Positions 26,455-35,039 of a stretch of DNA of 64,000 nucleotides are shown here, in pieces. Position 1 is the stretch's first letter. Each line of letters begins with the position of its first letter. The stretch is from Jiangella gansuensis DSM 44835 (GTDB lineage Bacteria > Actinomycetota > Actinomycetes > Jiangellales > Jiangellaceae): the NCBI RefSeq assembly GCF_000515395.1, contig NZ_KI911782.1, positions 3,904,606-3,968,605 of the forward strand, written 5' to 3'. The notes beneath the pieces were generated by a model. It worked only from the letters and a program-made list of their open reading frames with translations, did not search any database and was not told the DNA's origin. The translations under genes were made by a program, and so were the position numbers.

Positions 26455-28113
26455 TCAGGGCACCGGCTGGCCGCTCATGATCCGTTCCCGGAGCGGCCAG
26501 TGCGACCAGTACGCACCCTTGTACCCCAGCTCGGTCAGGCGCAGCAGGAACGGGTTGTCGGCATAGTTGTTGTCCTCTGGCGTCAGGCCGGGTGCCGTCG
26601 GGAGCATCACCCGGTGCCGCTCGGCCGGCGGCACCCACTCCCAGAGCAGTTCCAGGCTCGTCAGCCAGCGATCGCCGGGCCGCTGGTGTGTCCGGCCCTC
26701 GGGCAGGTCGGGGGAGAAGTAGTAGACCGGACGCAGTTCGCCGTCCGGGCCGAACATGAACTGCCGCTCGTACTCGACCCGGCCGTCGCACAGTGCCAGC
26801 GGCTTGAGCAGGATCGGCCCGGTCGCGGTGTTCGACTGCACCCCAGGCACCGGGCGCTCGCCACCGCTGCGGGTGGCCAGGTCGCGGCCCAGCGGGGAGT
26901 ACGGGAACGCGCGGATGCCCAGCGTGTAGCCCACGACGGTGGCGTCCAGTGCGAGCAGCCCGTCGACGCAGGCCCGCATGGTTTCAGCCGTCTCACCGGG
27001 CATCCCGAGCAGTGCCTCCACCATGGTCAGCATTCCGTGCCGCCGGGCCAGCTGGCACAGGCGCCGCACGTCGTCGTAGGTGTAGAACCGGGTGCCCTTA
27101 CCGGTGATCTTCCAGCCGTCCAGGACCTCGTCGCGGACGTGGTCGGGCGCGACGTTGATGCCCGCGCAGCCGGCCTCCGCCAGCAACTCGGCGTACTCGT
27201 CGTCGAACGGAGCCGGCTGGACGTAGATCCACAGCCGCAGCCGGTGCAGCGGCGAGGACGTGTCGGCCCGCTTGCGGCGGACGATCTCGCGCAGCACCGC
27301 CTTGCTGTGTGCGATGTTGAGGTTGAACTCGCTGTCCGTGGTGTGCAGGTCGTGCACGCCCTGACCGGTCAGCGCCTCCATCTCGTCGACGACGGCGGCC
27401 TCCGCCCGGCGGGCGAACTGCCCGCCCTTCGCGTCCGGCTCGACACAGTGGGCGCAGGCGAACGTGCACCCGTTCTTGGTGAGGATGTTGCCCAGCCCGC
27501 CGCGGCGATAGTAGGCGAGGTTGTCCACCTTGCCGGGGGTGCCGGAGCGGCGCAGGTACGCCGTCGTGCGGTTCACCAGGGCAGCGCGGCCGATCGAGAT
27601 CTGCCGGCTCAGGTGCGGCACCTGGCGCACCGAACCGTCCTGGTCGCGGACGATGAGGCCCGGCACGTCGTCGGTCGCCTTGCCCTTCGCCAGAGCCATG
27701 GCCAACTCGACCAGGGTGACCTCACCGGGGCCCTTGACGCCGAAGTCGATACCGAAGTAGTCGACCAGTGCGAAGGGCATCGAGGAGAACCCCACGCCGC
27801 CGCCGACCACCGGCGCCGTCGTGCCCCGCCGGATCGCGCGGATGATCTCGCGGTGCGAGTCCAGGAAGACCCGCTGTTCCTGCGGATAGATCGTGTCGGT
27901 GTTGCGGATGGTGACACCGACGAGCAGCGGATCGCGCCGGGCGAAGTAGCGGGCGACGGCGGCGCGCCAGTGCTCCCGGTCCAGGGTGAGGTCCAGCACC
28001 TCGACCTCGAAGCCGGCGGCCTCCAGCGACGTGGTCAGGATGTCCAGCGCGTACGGGGTGATGGGCGGGTGGACGAGGTTGGGATTCACCAACGTGACGG
28101 TGTTGCTATGCAC
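26455..28113 (-). CDS. B12-binding radical SAM enzyme (class B-like)
   Basis: The 552-residue protein starts with a cobalamin-binding-like Rossmann domain (1-150, TLVNPNLVHPPITPYALDIL) and then a radical SAM barrel whose 4Fe-4S motif is C216-TFA-C220-AH-C223. The C-terminal 150 residues are unassigned. Class B members transfer methyl groups or rearrange unactivated carbons using methylcobalamin. The tryptophanase next door and the known class B tryptophan methylase TsrM make tryptophan or an indole a plausible substrate, which is inference only. AAAGGG precedes the ATG. It is divergent from a small XRE gene and shares a 168-bp promoter gap with it. Confidence 0.85.
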   Translation of the reverse strand: MHSNTVTLVNPNLVHPPITPYALDILTTSLEAAGFEVEVLDLTLDREHWRAAVARYFARRDPLLVGVTIRNTDTIYPQEQRVFLDSHREIIRAIRRGTTAPVVGGGVGFSSMPFALVDYFGIDFGVKGPGEVTLVELAMALAKGKATDDVPGLIVRDQDGSVRQVPHLSRQISIGRAALVNRTTAYLRRSGTPGKVDNLAYYRRGGLGNILTKNGCTFACAHCVEPDAKGGQFARRAEAAVVDEMEALTGQGVHDLHTTDSEFNLNIAHSKAVLREIVRRKRADTSSPLHRLRLWIYVQPAPFDDEYAELLAEAGCAGINVAPDHVRDEVLDGWKITGKGTRFYTYDDVRRLCQLARRHGMLTMVEALLGMPGETAETMRACVDGLLALDATVVGYTLGIRAFPYSPLGRDLATRSGGERPVPGVQSNTATGPILLKPLALCDGRVEYERQFMFGPDGELRPVYYFSPDLPEGRTHQRPGDRWLTSLELLWEWVPPAERHRVMLPTAPGLTPEDNNYADNPFLLRLTELGYKGAYWSHWPLRERIMSGQPVP

Positions 28114-28281
28114 CCTTTCAGGCTCGCAGCCGGCCGAGTCGCTGGGCAGGGGCCAAGATCGTCCGGATGTCCCGATGCGTTCGCAAAGTGGACAAGATCA
28201 TTCGCGGAGCGTCCTGGCCGCGGTGGGGCCTGGTCAGCAGGCTGTTGGCGGGAGGCCCGGCAGCGACGACGAGGTGGTGTG

Positions 28282-28578
28282 GTGAACGGTCAGGAGCCCG
28301 TCGGGGAGGTGATCCGGCGCGCCCGCGGCCGTCTCGGCTACAGCCAGTACGAGTTCGCCGGCGAGCTCGCCCGCGTGTCAGGGAACCCGTCGCTCACCCG
28401 GGAGGAAGTGGCCCGGTGGGAACGCGGCAAGAGGATTCCCGGGCCGTACTGGCGGCAGTGGCTGAGCCGGGTCCTGCACATACCGACGGGGGAATTGGTC
28501 GCAGCCGCCAGAGTGACCCGCCACGCCCGTGCCGACGGTCCGTCGCCGTTCACTCGACTGGTGAGAGCACCGCGCTGA
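28282..28578 (+). CDS. Small XRE-type helix-turn-helix protein
   Basis: The 98-residue protein is essentially one HTH: IRRARGRLGYSQYEFAGEL, then REEVARWERGKRIP and YWRQWLSRVL. The same pattern is found in the first 75 residues of the large regulator at 31900-33303 (RDRVARWERGRQIP, WRQWLSAVL), so the two share an ancestor. There is no effector domain. Start is a GTG at 28282 with GAGGTGG upstream. Its 3' end overlaps the convergent tryptophanase gene by 29 bases. It probably regulates the divergent radical SAM gene. Confidence 0.8.
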   Translation: MNGQEPVGEVIRRARGRLGYSQYEFAGELARVSGNPSLTREEVARWERGKRIPGPYWRQWLSRVLHIPTGELVAAARVTRHARADGPSPFTRLVRAPR

Positions 28579-29923
28579 AGTGCCGCAACGTGTCCGCCTG
28601 TTCGACGATCCGGTACCCGGGGATCTCGGCGGCTTTCGCCACGGCGGTGGCAGCGGTCTCGGCCACGTACTCGAGGTGGCTCTTCGTGTAGACCCGCCGC
28701 GGCAGGGCGAGACGAACCAGCTCGCGCGGGGCCGGCAGGTCCGGCCCACCGTCGGGGTCGGCCCGGCCGAATACCAGGGTGCCCAGTTCGGACACCCGCA
28801 CGGCTCCGGCCAGGTAGAGCGCGTTGGCCAGCGCGGTGGCCGGTAGCCGCTGGGGCGCCACGTGGGGGAGGAGCTGCGCTGCGTCGACGTACACCGCGTG
28901 ACACCCGGTCGGCTGCAGAACCGGCAGGCCGGCCTCCTGCAGGCGCTCGCCGAACCAGCGTGCGGTCTGGGCGCGGTAGCGCAGATACGCCGGGTCGGTC
29001 ACCTCCTGCAGGCCCTGAGCCAGCGCTTCGAGGTCCCGGCCGGCCAGGCCGCCGTACGTCGGGAACCCTTCGACCGCGATGAGCCGGTCCCGGCAGCGAC
29101 GCGCGAGGCCGGCGTCGCGCAGTGCGATCATCCCGCCGATGTTGCCGATGCCGTCCTTCTTGAGACTCGCCCAGCAGCCGTCCGCCAGCGAGAACGTCAG
29201 CTGGGCGACCTCGCGCGGGGTGTAGTGCGCGTGATCGGGGTCGCGTTCGGTGATCAGATAGGCGTTCTCGGCGAAGCGGGACGCGTCCAACAGCAGCGGC
29301 ACGTCGTAGGCGTTGCACAGTGCCCGGGTGCCCGCGATGTTGGCCATGGAGACCGGCTGGCCCCCGCCGGCGTTGTTGGTGATGGTCAGGACGACGCAGC
29401 GGACGGAGGCGCCGCCCTGACCGTCCAGGAGGGAGTGGAGGGCGTCGAGATCGATGTCGCCGCCGAACGGCGAGGGTTGCGAACCAAGACCCGCGCCGAC
29501 CGGAAGGTCGACGGCGTGACCACCGACGGCCTCGACACTGGCCCGGGTGGTGTCGAAGTGAGTGTTGGCGACAGAGACGTCGCCGGGCCGCAGCAGGGTC
29601 GCGAACAGGATGCGTTCGGCCGCCCGGCCCTGGTGCACGGGGATGATCTCGTCGTAACCGGTGAGATGCCGCACCACCGCTTCGAAGCGCTCGAACGACG
29701 TGGCGCCGGCGTAGGACTCGTCGCCGGAGAGCAACGCGGACCACTGCGCGGCGGACATCGCACTGGTGCCGGAGTCGGTCAACAGGTCGACGGTGATGGC
29801 CCGGGACGGCACCCGGAACAGGTTGTACCCGGCCTTCGTCAGCGCGGCGTCGCGCTGCTCCGGCGTGGGGAACGGGATCGGCTCGACGGCCTTGATCCTG
29901 AACGGCTCCATGAACACGGGCAC
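28550..29923 (-). CDS. tnaA: Tryptophanase (PLP-dependent beta-eliminating lyase)
   Basis: The 457-residue enzyme splits tryptophan to indole, pyruvate and ammonia. Family marks are PFRIKAVEPIPFPTPEQRDA, VDLLTDSGTSAMS, VPVHQGRAAER-like VHQGRAAE, DASRFAENAY and the PLP lysine K256 in SLKKDGIGNIGG. Tyrosine phenol-lyase is the close alternative: at the position where it has Thr in FTTTR this protein has D124 (HFDTTR), and where it has Arg in MERG this protein has Leu (SELG). Both choices match tryptophanase. Start is the GTG at 29923, preceded by AAGGGGA. No TnaC-like leader was seen. It sits in one locus with a B12 radical SAM enzyme and several regulators. Confidence 0.88.
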   Translation of the reverse strand: MPVFMEPFRIKAVEPIPFPTPEQRDAALTKAGYNLFRVPSRAITVDLLTDSGTSAMSAAQWSALLSGDESYAGATSFERFEAVVRHLTGYDEIIPVHQGRAAERILFATLLRPGDVSVANTHFDTTRASVEAVGGHAVDLPVGAGLGSQPSPFGGDIDLDALHSLLDGQGGASVRCVVLTITNNAGGGQPVSMANIAGTRALCNAYDVPLLLDASRFAENAYLITERDPDHAHYTPREVAQLTFSLADGCWASLKKDGIGNIGGMIALRDAGLARRCRDRLIAVEGFPTYGGLAGRDLEALAQGLQEVTDPAYLRYRAQTARWFGERLQEAGLPVLQPTGCHAVYVDAAQLLPHVAPQRLPATALANALYLAGAVRVSELGTLVFGRADPDGGPDLPAPRELVRLALPRRVYTKSHLEYVAETAATAVAKAAEIPGYRIVEQADTLRHFSAVLSPVE

Positions 29924-30211
29924 CGGCGCGTCCCCTTCCCGACGTGCGACTCGATGTCATCAAGTCTGTGGGCACAGCCCCGCCGCAGGTAGGGGCCAAT
30001 TTCGCCGCTCGGTGATCTTGTGACAACAGGGCCCGATCTGTGACGGCGACCAGCAGTGACGAGCGAACTGGTAAGCGCTAACATTTGGATGATCTTGCCC
30101 AGCATTGGGGCTGCGGGCGGGTGTGCGCCGTGGATGCACGCCTGTGGGCGCCACGAGGGTGCCGTGTCGCACGTCGATTCACCATCGGGCAAGTCTCCGC
30201 AGGGGGACGTG

Positions 30212-31192
30212 ATGACAGCACTGCCGCTGGAGCGCTACGAGCTGTTCCACTCCAAGGACCTCGACGACGCGAGGGAAACGGTCGGGCGGGTCTTCGTGCC
30301 GCATCGGCTCGACCTCGTGGGCGGATCCACGGGACTGGATGCACGAATGCACACGCGGCGAATCGCGAGGATCGCGGCCAACTACGTCGCGTACGGCGGC
30401 GAGGTCGTGATCGAACCCGGGGAGCTGGGCTCGTTCTTCGTCGTGCAGGTGCCGCTGTCCGGACAGAGCATGATCCGGTACGGCAATGAGTCGATCGTCT
30501 CCACACCGGACGTCGCGACGGTGGTGTCGCCCACTGTGCCGTTGAGCATGCGGTGGAGCGCGGACTGCGCGCAGCTGATCCTGCGGCTGGAGCGGCCGGC
30601 CGTCGAGGCGCATCTGCGCGACCTGATCGGCGCGCCGCTACCCGGCCCGGTCCGGTTCGAGCTGGGCATGAACGTCAGCACCGGCTACGGCCGCAGCTGG
30701 ACCGACGCGTTCCGGTTGCTGGTGGGTGAGCTCGACCGCACCGACGGCAGCATGATCAACAACCGGGTCGCCGCGGCCGAGTTCGAGGATGGCCTGATGA
30801 CAGGCCTGCTGCTGGCCCAGCCGCACAACTACTCCCATCTTCTCGAGGAAACCCAGCTTCTCCCGGCGCCCAACCGGGCTGTGACGATCGTGCGAGAGAT
30901 GATCGAGAATCATCCGGAGTGGGAACACACCGTCGCGAGCCTCGCACGAGAAGCAGGGGTGGGCGTGCGAGCGTTGCAGCTCGGGTTCCGGCAGCACTTC
31001 GGCACGACACCCATCACGTACCTGACCAGCGTGCGGATGCAACGCGCCCGCGAAGAACTGCGCGCCGCCCAGCGTGACACCACCACGGTCACCAAGGTCG
31101 TGGCCAGATGGGGTCTGGGTCATCCGGGCCGGTTCGCCGCGTCGTACAAGATGCTGTACGGCGAGCTGCCGTCGGAAACCCTCGCCCGGTGA
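30212..31192 (+). CDS. AraC-family regulator
   Basis: The 326-residue protein has an N-terminal cupin-like AraC-binding-like domain (1-200, with FHSKDLDDARETVGRVFVPH, typical of the NahR/XylS-like AraC group) and a C-terminal pair of helix-turn-helix motifs (about 235-322, SLAREAGVGVRALQLGF and RWGLGHPGRFAASYK). Members respond to aromatic or other small effectors. The ATG at 30212 follows AGGGGGA. It is divergent from tryptophanase across 288 bp and is followed by a shortened paralog, so tryptophanase is its most likely target. Confidence 0.88.
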   Translation: MTALPLERYELFHSKDLDDARETVGRVFVPHRLDLVGGSTGLDARMHTRRIARIAANYVAYGGEVVIEPGELGSFFVVQVPLSGQSMIRYGNESIVSTPDVATVVSPTVPLSMRWSADCAQLILRLERPAVEAHLRDLIGAPLPGPVRFELGMNVSTGYGRSWTDAFRLLVGELDRTDGSMINNRVAAAEFEDGLMTGLLLAQPHNYSHLLEETQLLPAPNRAVTIVREMIENHPEWEHTVASLAREAGVGVRALQLGFRQHFGTTPITYLTSVRMQRAREELRAAQRDTTTVTKVVARWGLGHPGRFAASYKMLYGELPSETLAR

Positions 31193-31209
31193 ATCCGGGG
31201 GAGGGGCCG

Positions 31210-31863
31210 ATGCCGGTGCCGCTCGACCGCTTTCCGTTCCTGCACTCGTCGGATCTCGACGAGGTCCGTGCGGCGGTGTGGCGCCACATGGGGGAGCATC
31301 CGATCCAGCTTGACGATCCGTTCGACCAGGTGGATGCCAGGATCCACGGCCGCCTCATCGACCGGATCACGGTCAGCTACCTGTCCTTCGGTGCTCGCGT
31401 GCGCACGGAACCAGGCGAACTCGCCTTCTACCTGATCCAGCTGGTCGAGTCGGGTACCTATACGGTCCGGCTCGGCGAGGACGAACTCGTCGCCGGACCA
31501 GGCGAGGTCCTGGTGCTCTCCCCGAACCTGCGCATGACGACGCGATGGTCAGCCGACTGCGGCGTCACGGCGTATCAGCTGCGCGCACCGGACCTCGTCG
31601 GTCACCTGAGCCGGCTGCTCGTGCGGCCGGCAACCGAGCCGCTGCGCTTCGACCTGAGGATGCGTGTCGACGCCGGCCCGGGCCGTCAGCTGCACAGGGG
31701 AATACTGCGCCCCTTGGCTGCGCAGCTGAATCAGCCGCGCAGCAGGATCGACAACCCGGTCCGGGCCCAGCAGGTCGAGAACACGCTGATGACGGCGTTG
31801 TTGCGAGCTCAACCGAACACCTACTCGGACGTCCTCGCGCGCGAGCTCGGCTGGCCGAAGTAG
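31210..31863 (+). CDS. AraC-like sensor domain without DNA-binding part
   Basis: The 217-residue protein aligns by eye with the N-terminal two thirds of the upstream AraC regulator: both have FLHSSDLDEVR or FHSKDLDDAR, then LSPNLRMTTRWSADC or VSPTVPLSMRWSADC, and MTALLRAQPNTYSDVL or MTGLLLAQPHNYSHLL. It stops where the helix-turn-helix pair would start; I see no HTH in any downstream frame. The gene starts 17 bases after the regulator with GGGGGAGGGG before its ATG, so it appears to be expressed. It might titrate or modulate the full-length protein by mixed dimers, or simply be a decaying copy. Confidence 0.75.
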   Translation: MPVPLDRFPFLHSSDLDEVRAAVWRHMGEHPIQLDDPFDQVDARIHGRLIDRITVSYLSFGARVRTEPGELAFYLIQLVESGTYTVRLGEDELVAGPGEVLVLSPNLRMTTRWSADCGVTAYQLRAPDLVGHLSRLLVRPATEPLRFDLRMRVDAGPGRQLHRGILRPLAAQLNQPRSRIDNPVRAQQVENTLMTALLRAQPNTYSDVLARELGWPK

Positions 31864-31899
31864 TGAGCCCGGCGCGCACGCCGAGCTGTCCGGCTGACG

Positions 31900-33303
31900 T
31901 CAGGCGAACAGGTCGAGCTCGAGGGCGAGGTCCTTCGCCGTCTCCAGCAGCGCTTCGAGGGCGGGTATCGCCGCCTCGACGTCCTGGGTGGTGATCCGGT
32001 TGTCTCGCCCAGCCGGGAAGTTCAGCGCGAGTTGGCGCTGACGGAGCAACTCCACGTGGCCGAACTGAGCGCCGAACTGGGCGACGACACACTGGCTGGT
32101 GACGTCGGTGGTGCCGCCCGCCACCGGCCGTAGGCCCTGCGCCGCGAGGAGCCCCAACGCGATCATGTTCGCCGCATGACACACCAGGACGAACGCGGAT
32201 CCGGCCGACCGCGTCGCCACGTCCTCGGCCGCCGCGAGGTGGTTCGTCGCCACGTCGAAGTACGGGCGGGCGTCGGCCTCCGGTCCGCTGAAGAGCTCGA
32301 GCTGGCCGCTGGCGACCAGCCGCGAGACGACGTCGCCACCGGGCCGCCAGGATTCTCCGACCGGCGCTGTGGGCTCGTCGAACGGCGCGATCCGGACGAT
32401 CGGCGGGCCGTTTCGCTGCGGGGGCACGCGCCCCGTGCCCCCGGCGGCCCGCCTGCCCGCAGGCCTGTTCGCGGCCACCAGGGTGAACCGCACGGGACGA
32501 TGGAGGCGGTGCTGGGCCCGGGCCGCCGCGGCGTTCAGGGCGTCGAGATCGGGCGTGGCGTTCGGGCGTTGTGTGAGGCGCACCTGGATGGACTCGGGTT
32601 CCGGGCCGACGACTCCGGCGAACCGCTCGGCCCAGCAGCCGACCAGCGAGATGCGGCCGACGGCGGCCACCCGGCCGAACTCCTCGCCGATGATCTGCGG
32701 CACGCCGTAGGTGACGCGGATGAGCTCGGTCAGCGGGCCGAGACTCGCCTTGCCGCTGGCGGCGCGCATCAGCCGGATCGCGCCATCGTGGCGGGTGACC
32801 AGGATGCCCGCGTCCTCCAGCAGTTTGGCCTCCTTGGACACCGACGCAAGGGAGCCGCCCGCGTGATCGGCCAGCTCGGTCAGGCTGAACGCTCGGTGCG
32901 GATTGAGCAGGGTGGCGGCGAGGATGCCAGCCTGGACCCTGGAGCGGAAGACGGGGAGCAGAGCGGGTGTTCCCTGCTGCCGCCGGGTGGTCTGGCGTTG
33001 CGGACTCTGCGTGGTGACAACGGCGTGACCCAGCCGGTTCTGTTGCCGGGCGGCGACCGCGCCGGCGTCCAGGCGCTCCGGCGGCACCTGGAGCACAGCC
33101 GAGAGCCACTGTCTCCACTCACGACGGGGAATCTGGCGACCGCGCTCCCACCGAGCGACTCGATCGCGGCCCATCGTCGGCCTGCCGGACACGGCCGCGA
33201 GCCGGTCGGCGAGGGCGTACTGGCTCAGGTGGAGCTGCTGCCGGGCGGACCTGATGAGCTGGCCGATAGGCAGGTCGACATTCTCCTGAACTTCGTGATT
33301 CAT
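31900..33303 (-). CDS. XRE + winged helix + MNT-like + HEPN-like fusion regulator
   Basis: The 467-residue protein seems to hold four parts. Residues 14-72 are an XRE helix-turn-helix (RDRVARWERGRQIP). Residues 118-182 look like a winged helix (AFSLTELADHAGGSLASVSK, LLEDAGILVT). Residues 190-280 resemble a minimal nucleotidyltransferase fold, but the expected GSxARG...D.D residues are absent (GCWAERFAG, SIQVRLT), so it is probably inactive. Residues 345-462 look like a four-helix HEPN domain (YFDVATNHLAAAEDVA, FVLVCHAANMIALGLLAAQG, ELLRQRQLALNFP), without an obvious RxxxxH RNase motif. MNT-HEPN pairs are known toxin-antitoxin parts; here they may have become a sensor. Assignments of the last two domains are by pattern only. 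Confidence 0.6.
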   Translation of the reverse strand: MNHEVQENVDLPIGQLIRSARQQLHLSQYALADRLAAVSGRPTMGRDRVARWERGRQIPRREWRQWLSAVLQVPPERLDAGAVAARQQNRLGHAVVTTQSPQRQTTRRQQGTPALLPVFRSRVQAGILAATLLNPHRAFSLTELADHAGGSLASVSKEAKLLEDAGILVTRHDGAIRLMRAASGKASLGPLTELIRVTYGVPQIIGEEFGRVAAVGRISLVGCWAERFAGVVGPEPESIQVRLTQRPNATPDLDALNAAAARAQHRLHRPVRFTLVAANRPAGRRAAGGTGRVPPQRNGPPIVRIAPFDEPTAPVGESWRPGGDVVSRLVASGQLELFSGPEADARPYFDVATNHLAAAEDVATRSAGSAFVLVCHAANMIALGLLAAQGLRPVAGGTTDVTSQCVVAQFGAQFGHVELLRQRQLALNFPAGRDNRITTQDVEAAIPALEALLETAKDLALELDLFA

Positions 33304-33538
33304 TCTTCGCCACACCTCGTTTCGGTGCCGTCGCTCCGGGGATTCGCGACGGGTTGCCACCGGAGACGGTACGGCGGAATCAGTCCCGTGGCCGGTGCAT
33401 TTTGCGACGAGACTTGTCCACATCACGAATCTCGGGCCCACTGGCGGCAAGGACACCGGTCGACGAAGAATTCGCCCCCTGGTTTAAGCCCGCCGCGCCT
33501 CACCAGAGTGTTATGCGTGAAACGGTGCGGAGTGTGTG

Positions 33539-34600
33539 ATGGGTGAACAGAAGATACAGCTCGAAGACATGCTCGCCACTCTCGGATCGTCCGTCCGGGA
33601 GTGCCTCACGATGATCGACAAGTATGACGTGGCGACGGTCTTCGTCGTGGACGAATCAGGCCGGCTGGCGGGCGTCGTCGGCGAGCGAGAGATCAGAAAG
33701 GCGCTGGTGAGCGGCGCCGAGCTGGACGATCCGGTGGCCGCCTTCGTGGACCGGCCGGCCGCGACATCGACCGCCAGCGACGGACGCGCGGAGGTCCTGG
33801 ACGTGATGCGCGCCCTCGGGGTGGGCGAGGTCCCGATCGTCGACGGCGACGGGCGCGTCGTGGGCGTCCACCGCGACGACGAAATACTCGGTTCGAATTC
33901 ACTGGAAAATTGGGCCGTGGTCATGGCCGGCGGCCGCGGGACACGACTCGCGCCGCTGACCGACGACATTCCGAAGCCGATGCTGCCCGTGGCGGGCCGG
34001 CCCATTCTGGAGCGAATCGTGCTCCATCTGGTCGGGTCCGGGGTCCGGCGGCTCTTCCTGTCGGTGAATTACCTGGGAGACCTCATCGAATCGTACTTCG
34101 GCGACGGCGCGAAGTACGGCTGTGACATCGCGTACCTGCGTGAGGCTCGCGATCGTCCTCTCGGGACGGGCGGCGCGCTGGGGCTGCTGGGCGACACCGG
34201 GGAGACACCGGCAGCCCCGGTGCTCGTCATGAACGGTGACCTCGTCACCCACTTCCCGGTCGCGGAACTCCTGGCCGCCCACTCCGAGAGCGGCGCCGTC
34301 GCGACGATCGCGACGAGCACGTACGAGCACCAGGTGCCGTTCGGCGTCCTGGAGTCCCGATCCGGACGCCTCGCGCGCATCGTCGAGAAGCCCCGACCCT
34401 CGTGGCCCGTGAACGCCGGCATCTACGTCGTGTCGCCGACGCTGCTGGCCCGTGTACCGCGAGGCGAGATGTACCCGATCACCGCCCTGTTCGAGGATTG
34501 CCTCGCCCGCGGCGAGCCGATCGGCCTCTGGTCCCTGCCCGACGACTGGCAGGACATCGGCCGCCCCCACGAACTCGCTCAGGCGAGAGGTCACTTCTGA
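33539..34600 (+). CDS. CBS-domain sugar-phosphate nucleotidyltransferase
   Basis: The 353-residue protein joins a CBS pair (1-118, VRECLTMIDKYDVATVFVVD and VGEVPIVDGDGRVVGV) to a nucleotidyltransferase domain starting at VVMAGGRGTRLAPLTDDIPK (128-147), with VMNGDLVTHF as the metal site. It should make an NDP-hexose or NDP-amino-hexose from the sugar 1-phosphate. The CBS-plus-transferase layout is known from PtmE of legionaminic acid synthesis, which makes GDP-glucosamine. Amino-sugar genes of that type lie 20 kb away at 54565-59681, but no direct link is visible. GGAG lies upstream of the ATG; an in-frame GTG is one codon earlier. Confidence 0.85.
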   Translation: MGEQKIQLEDMLATLGSSVRECLTMIDKYDVATVFVVDESGRLAGVVGEREIRKALVSGAELDDPVAAFVDRPAATSTASDGRAEVLDVMRALGVGEVPIVDGDGRVVGVHRDDEILGSNSLENWAVVMAGGRGTRLAPLTDDIPKPMLPVAGRPILERIVLHLVGSGVRRLFLSVNYLGDLIESYFGDGAKYGCDIAYLREARDRPLGTGGALGLLGDTGETPAAPVLVMNGDLVTHFPVAELLAAHSESGAVATIATSTYEHQVPFGVLESRSGRLARIVEKPRPSWPVNAGIYVVSPTLLARVPRGEMYPITALFEDCLARGEPIGLWSLPDDWQDIGRPHELAQARGHF

Positions 34601-35039
34601 ATCCCGTCCCAGTCGGGGACTCGCGTGGCACAGGCCACGTCGCTTCTGCTGGCGAGGCGTGACGACGAATCTCTGACTGTCCGATCTCGTCCACCGGTAT
34701 ACGCGCGATCCACGAGGGGCCCGTTGCCGGGCCCGTCGGCGCTTGTTAGCGAGGCGCTCGCGGCCCGAACGGCCAAGTACACGCGTGGACGTACGTCGCC
34801 GCCTATGAGTAGTATCTGCAGTAAATCGGTGTCACTTGTCTTAAGGGCGGCCGGCCTCGGAAGGTGCTGAGCGACGTACAAAGTTCAGCTTGACGCCAAG
34901 CGACTCCGACGTTACATTTCGCGAAATAGCTCTTGAGGGCGCTCACGTTAAGCAACACTTTTGGTTGCGGAGAGTCAAGCCTTTCTGGGCCCGTCGATGC
35001 CGCGGTGTGCATCCCCGCTGAACCGGCCCTTCAAATTCA
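34601..35039. other. Intergenic region at the edge of the lower-GC segment
   Basis: No gene is supported in these 439 bases. GGGCCCG-TTGC-CGGGCCC (34717-34734) is a compact hairpin that may terminate the preceding gene. From about 34800 the base composition drops. Nearer the next gene the 12-bp palindrome ATTTCGCGAAAT occupies 34916-34927. Confidence 0.45.
34916..34927. promoter_or_regulatory. 12-bp palindrome upstream of peptide-type importer
   Basis: ATTTCGCGAAAT is a perfect palindrome 113 bp before the first permease gene. It could be an operator. No regulator gene is adjacent to support it. Confidence 0.3.

Noticed and set aside
28550-29923. Tyrosine phenol-lyase instead of tryptophanase
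   Set aside because: The two positions that separate the families by eye are Asp and Leu here, as in tryptophanase, not Thr and Arg.
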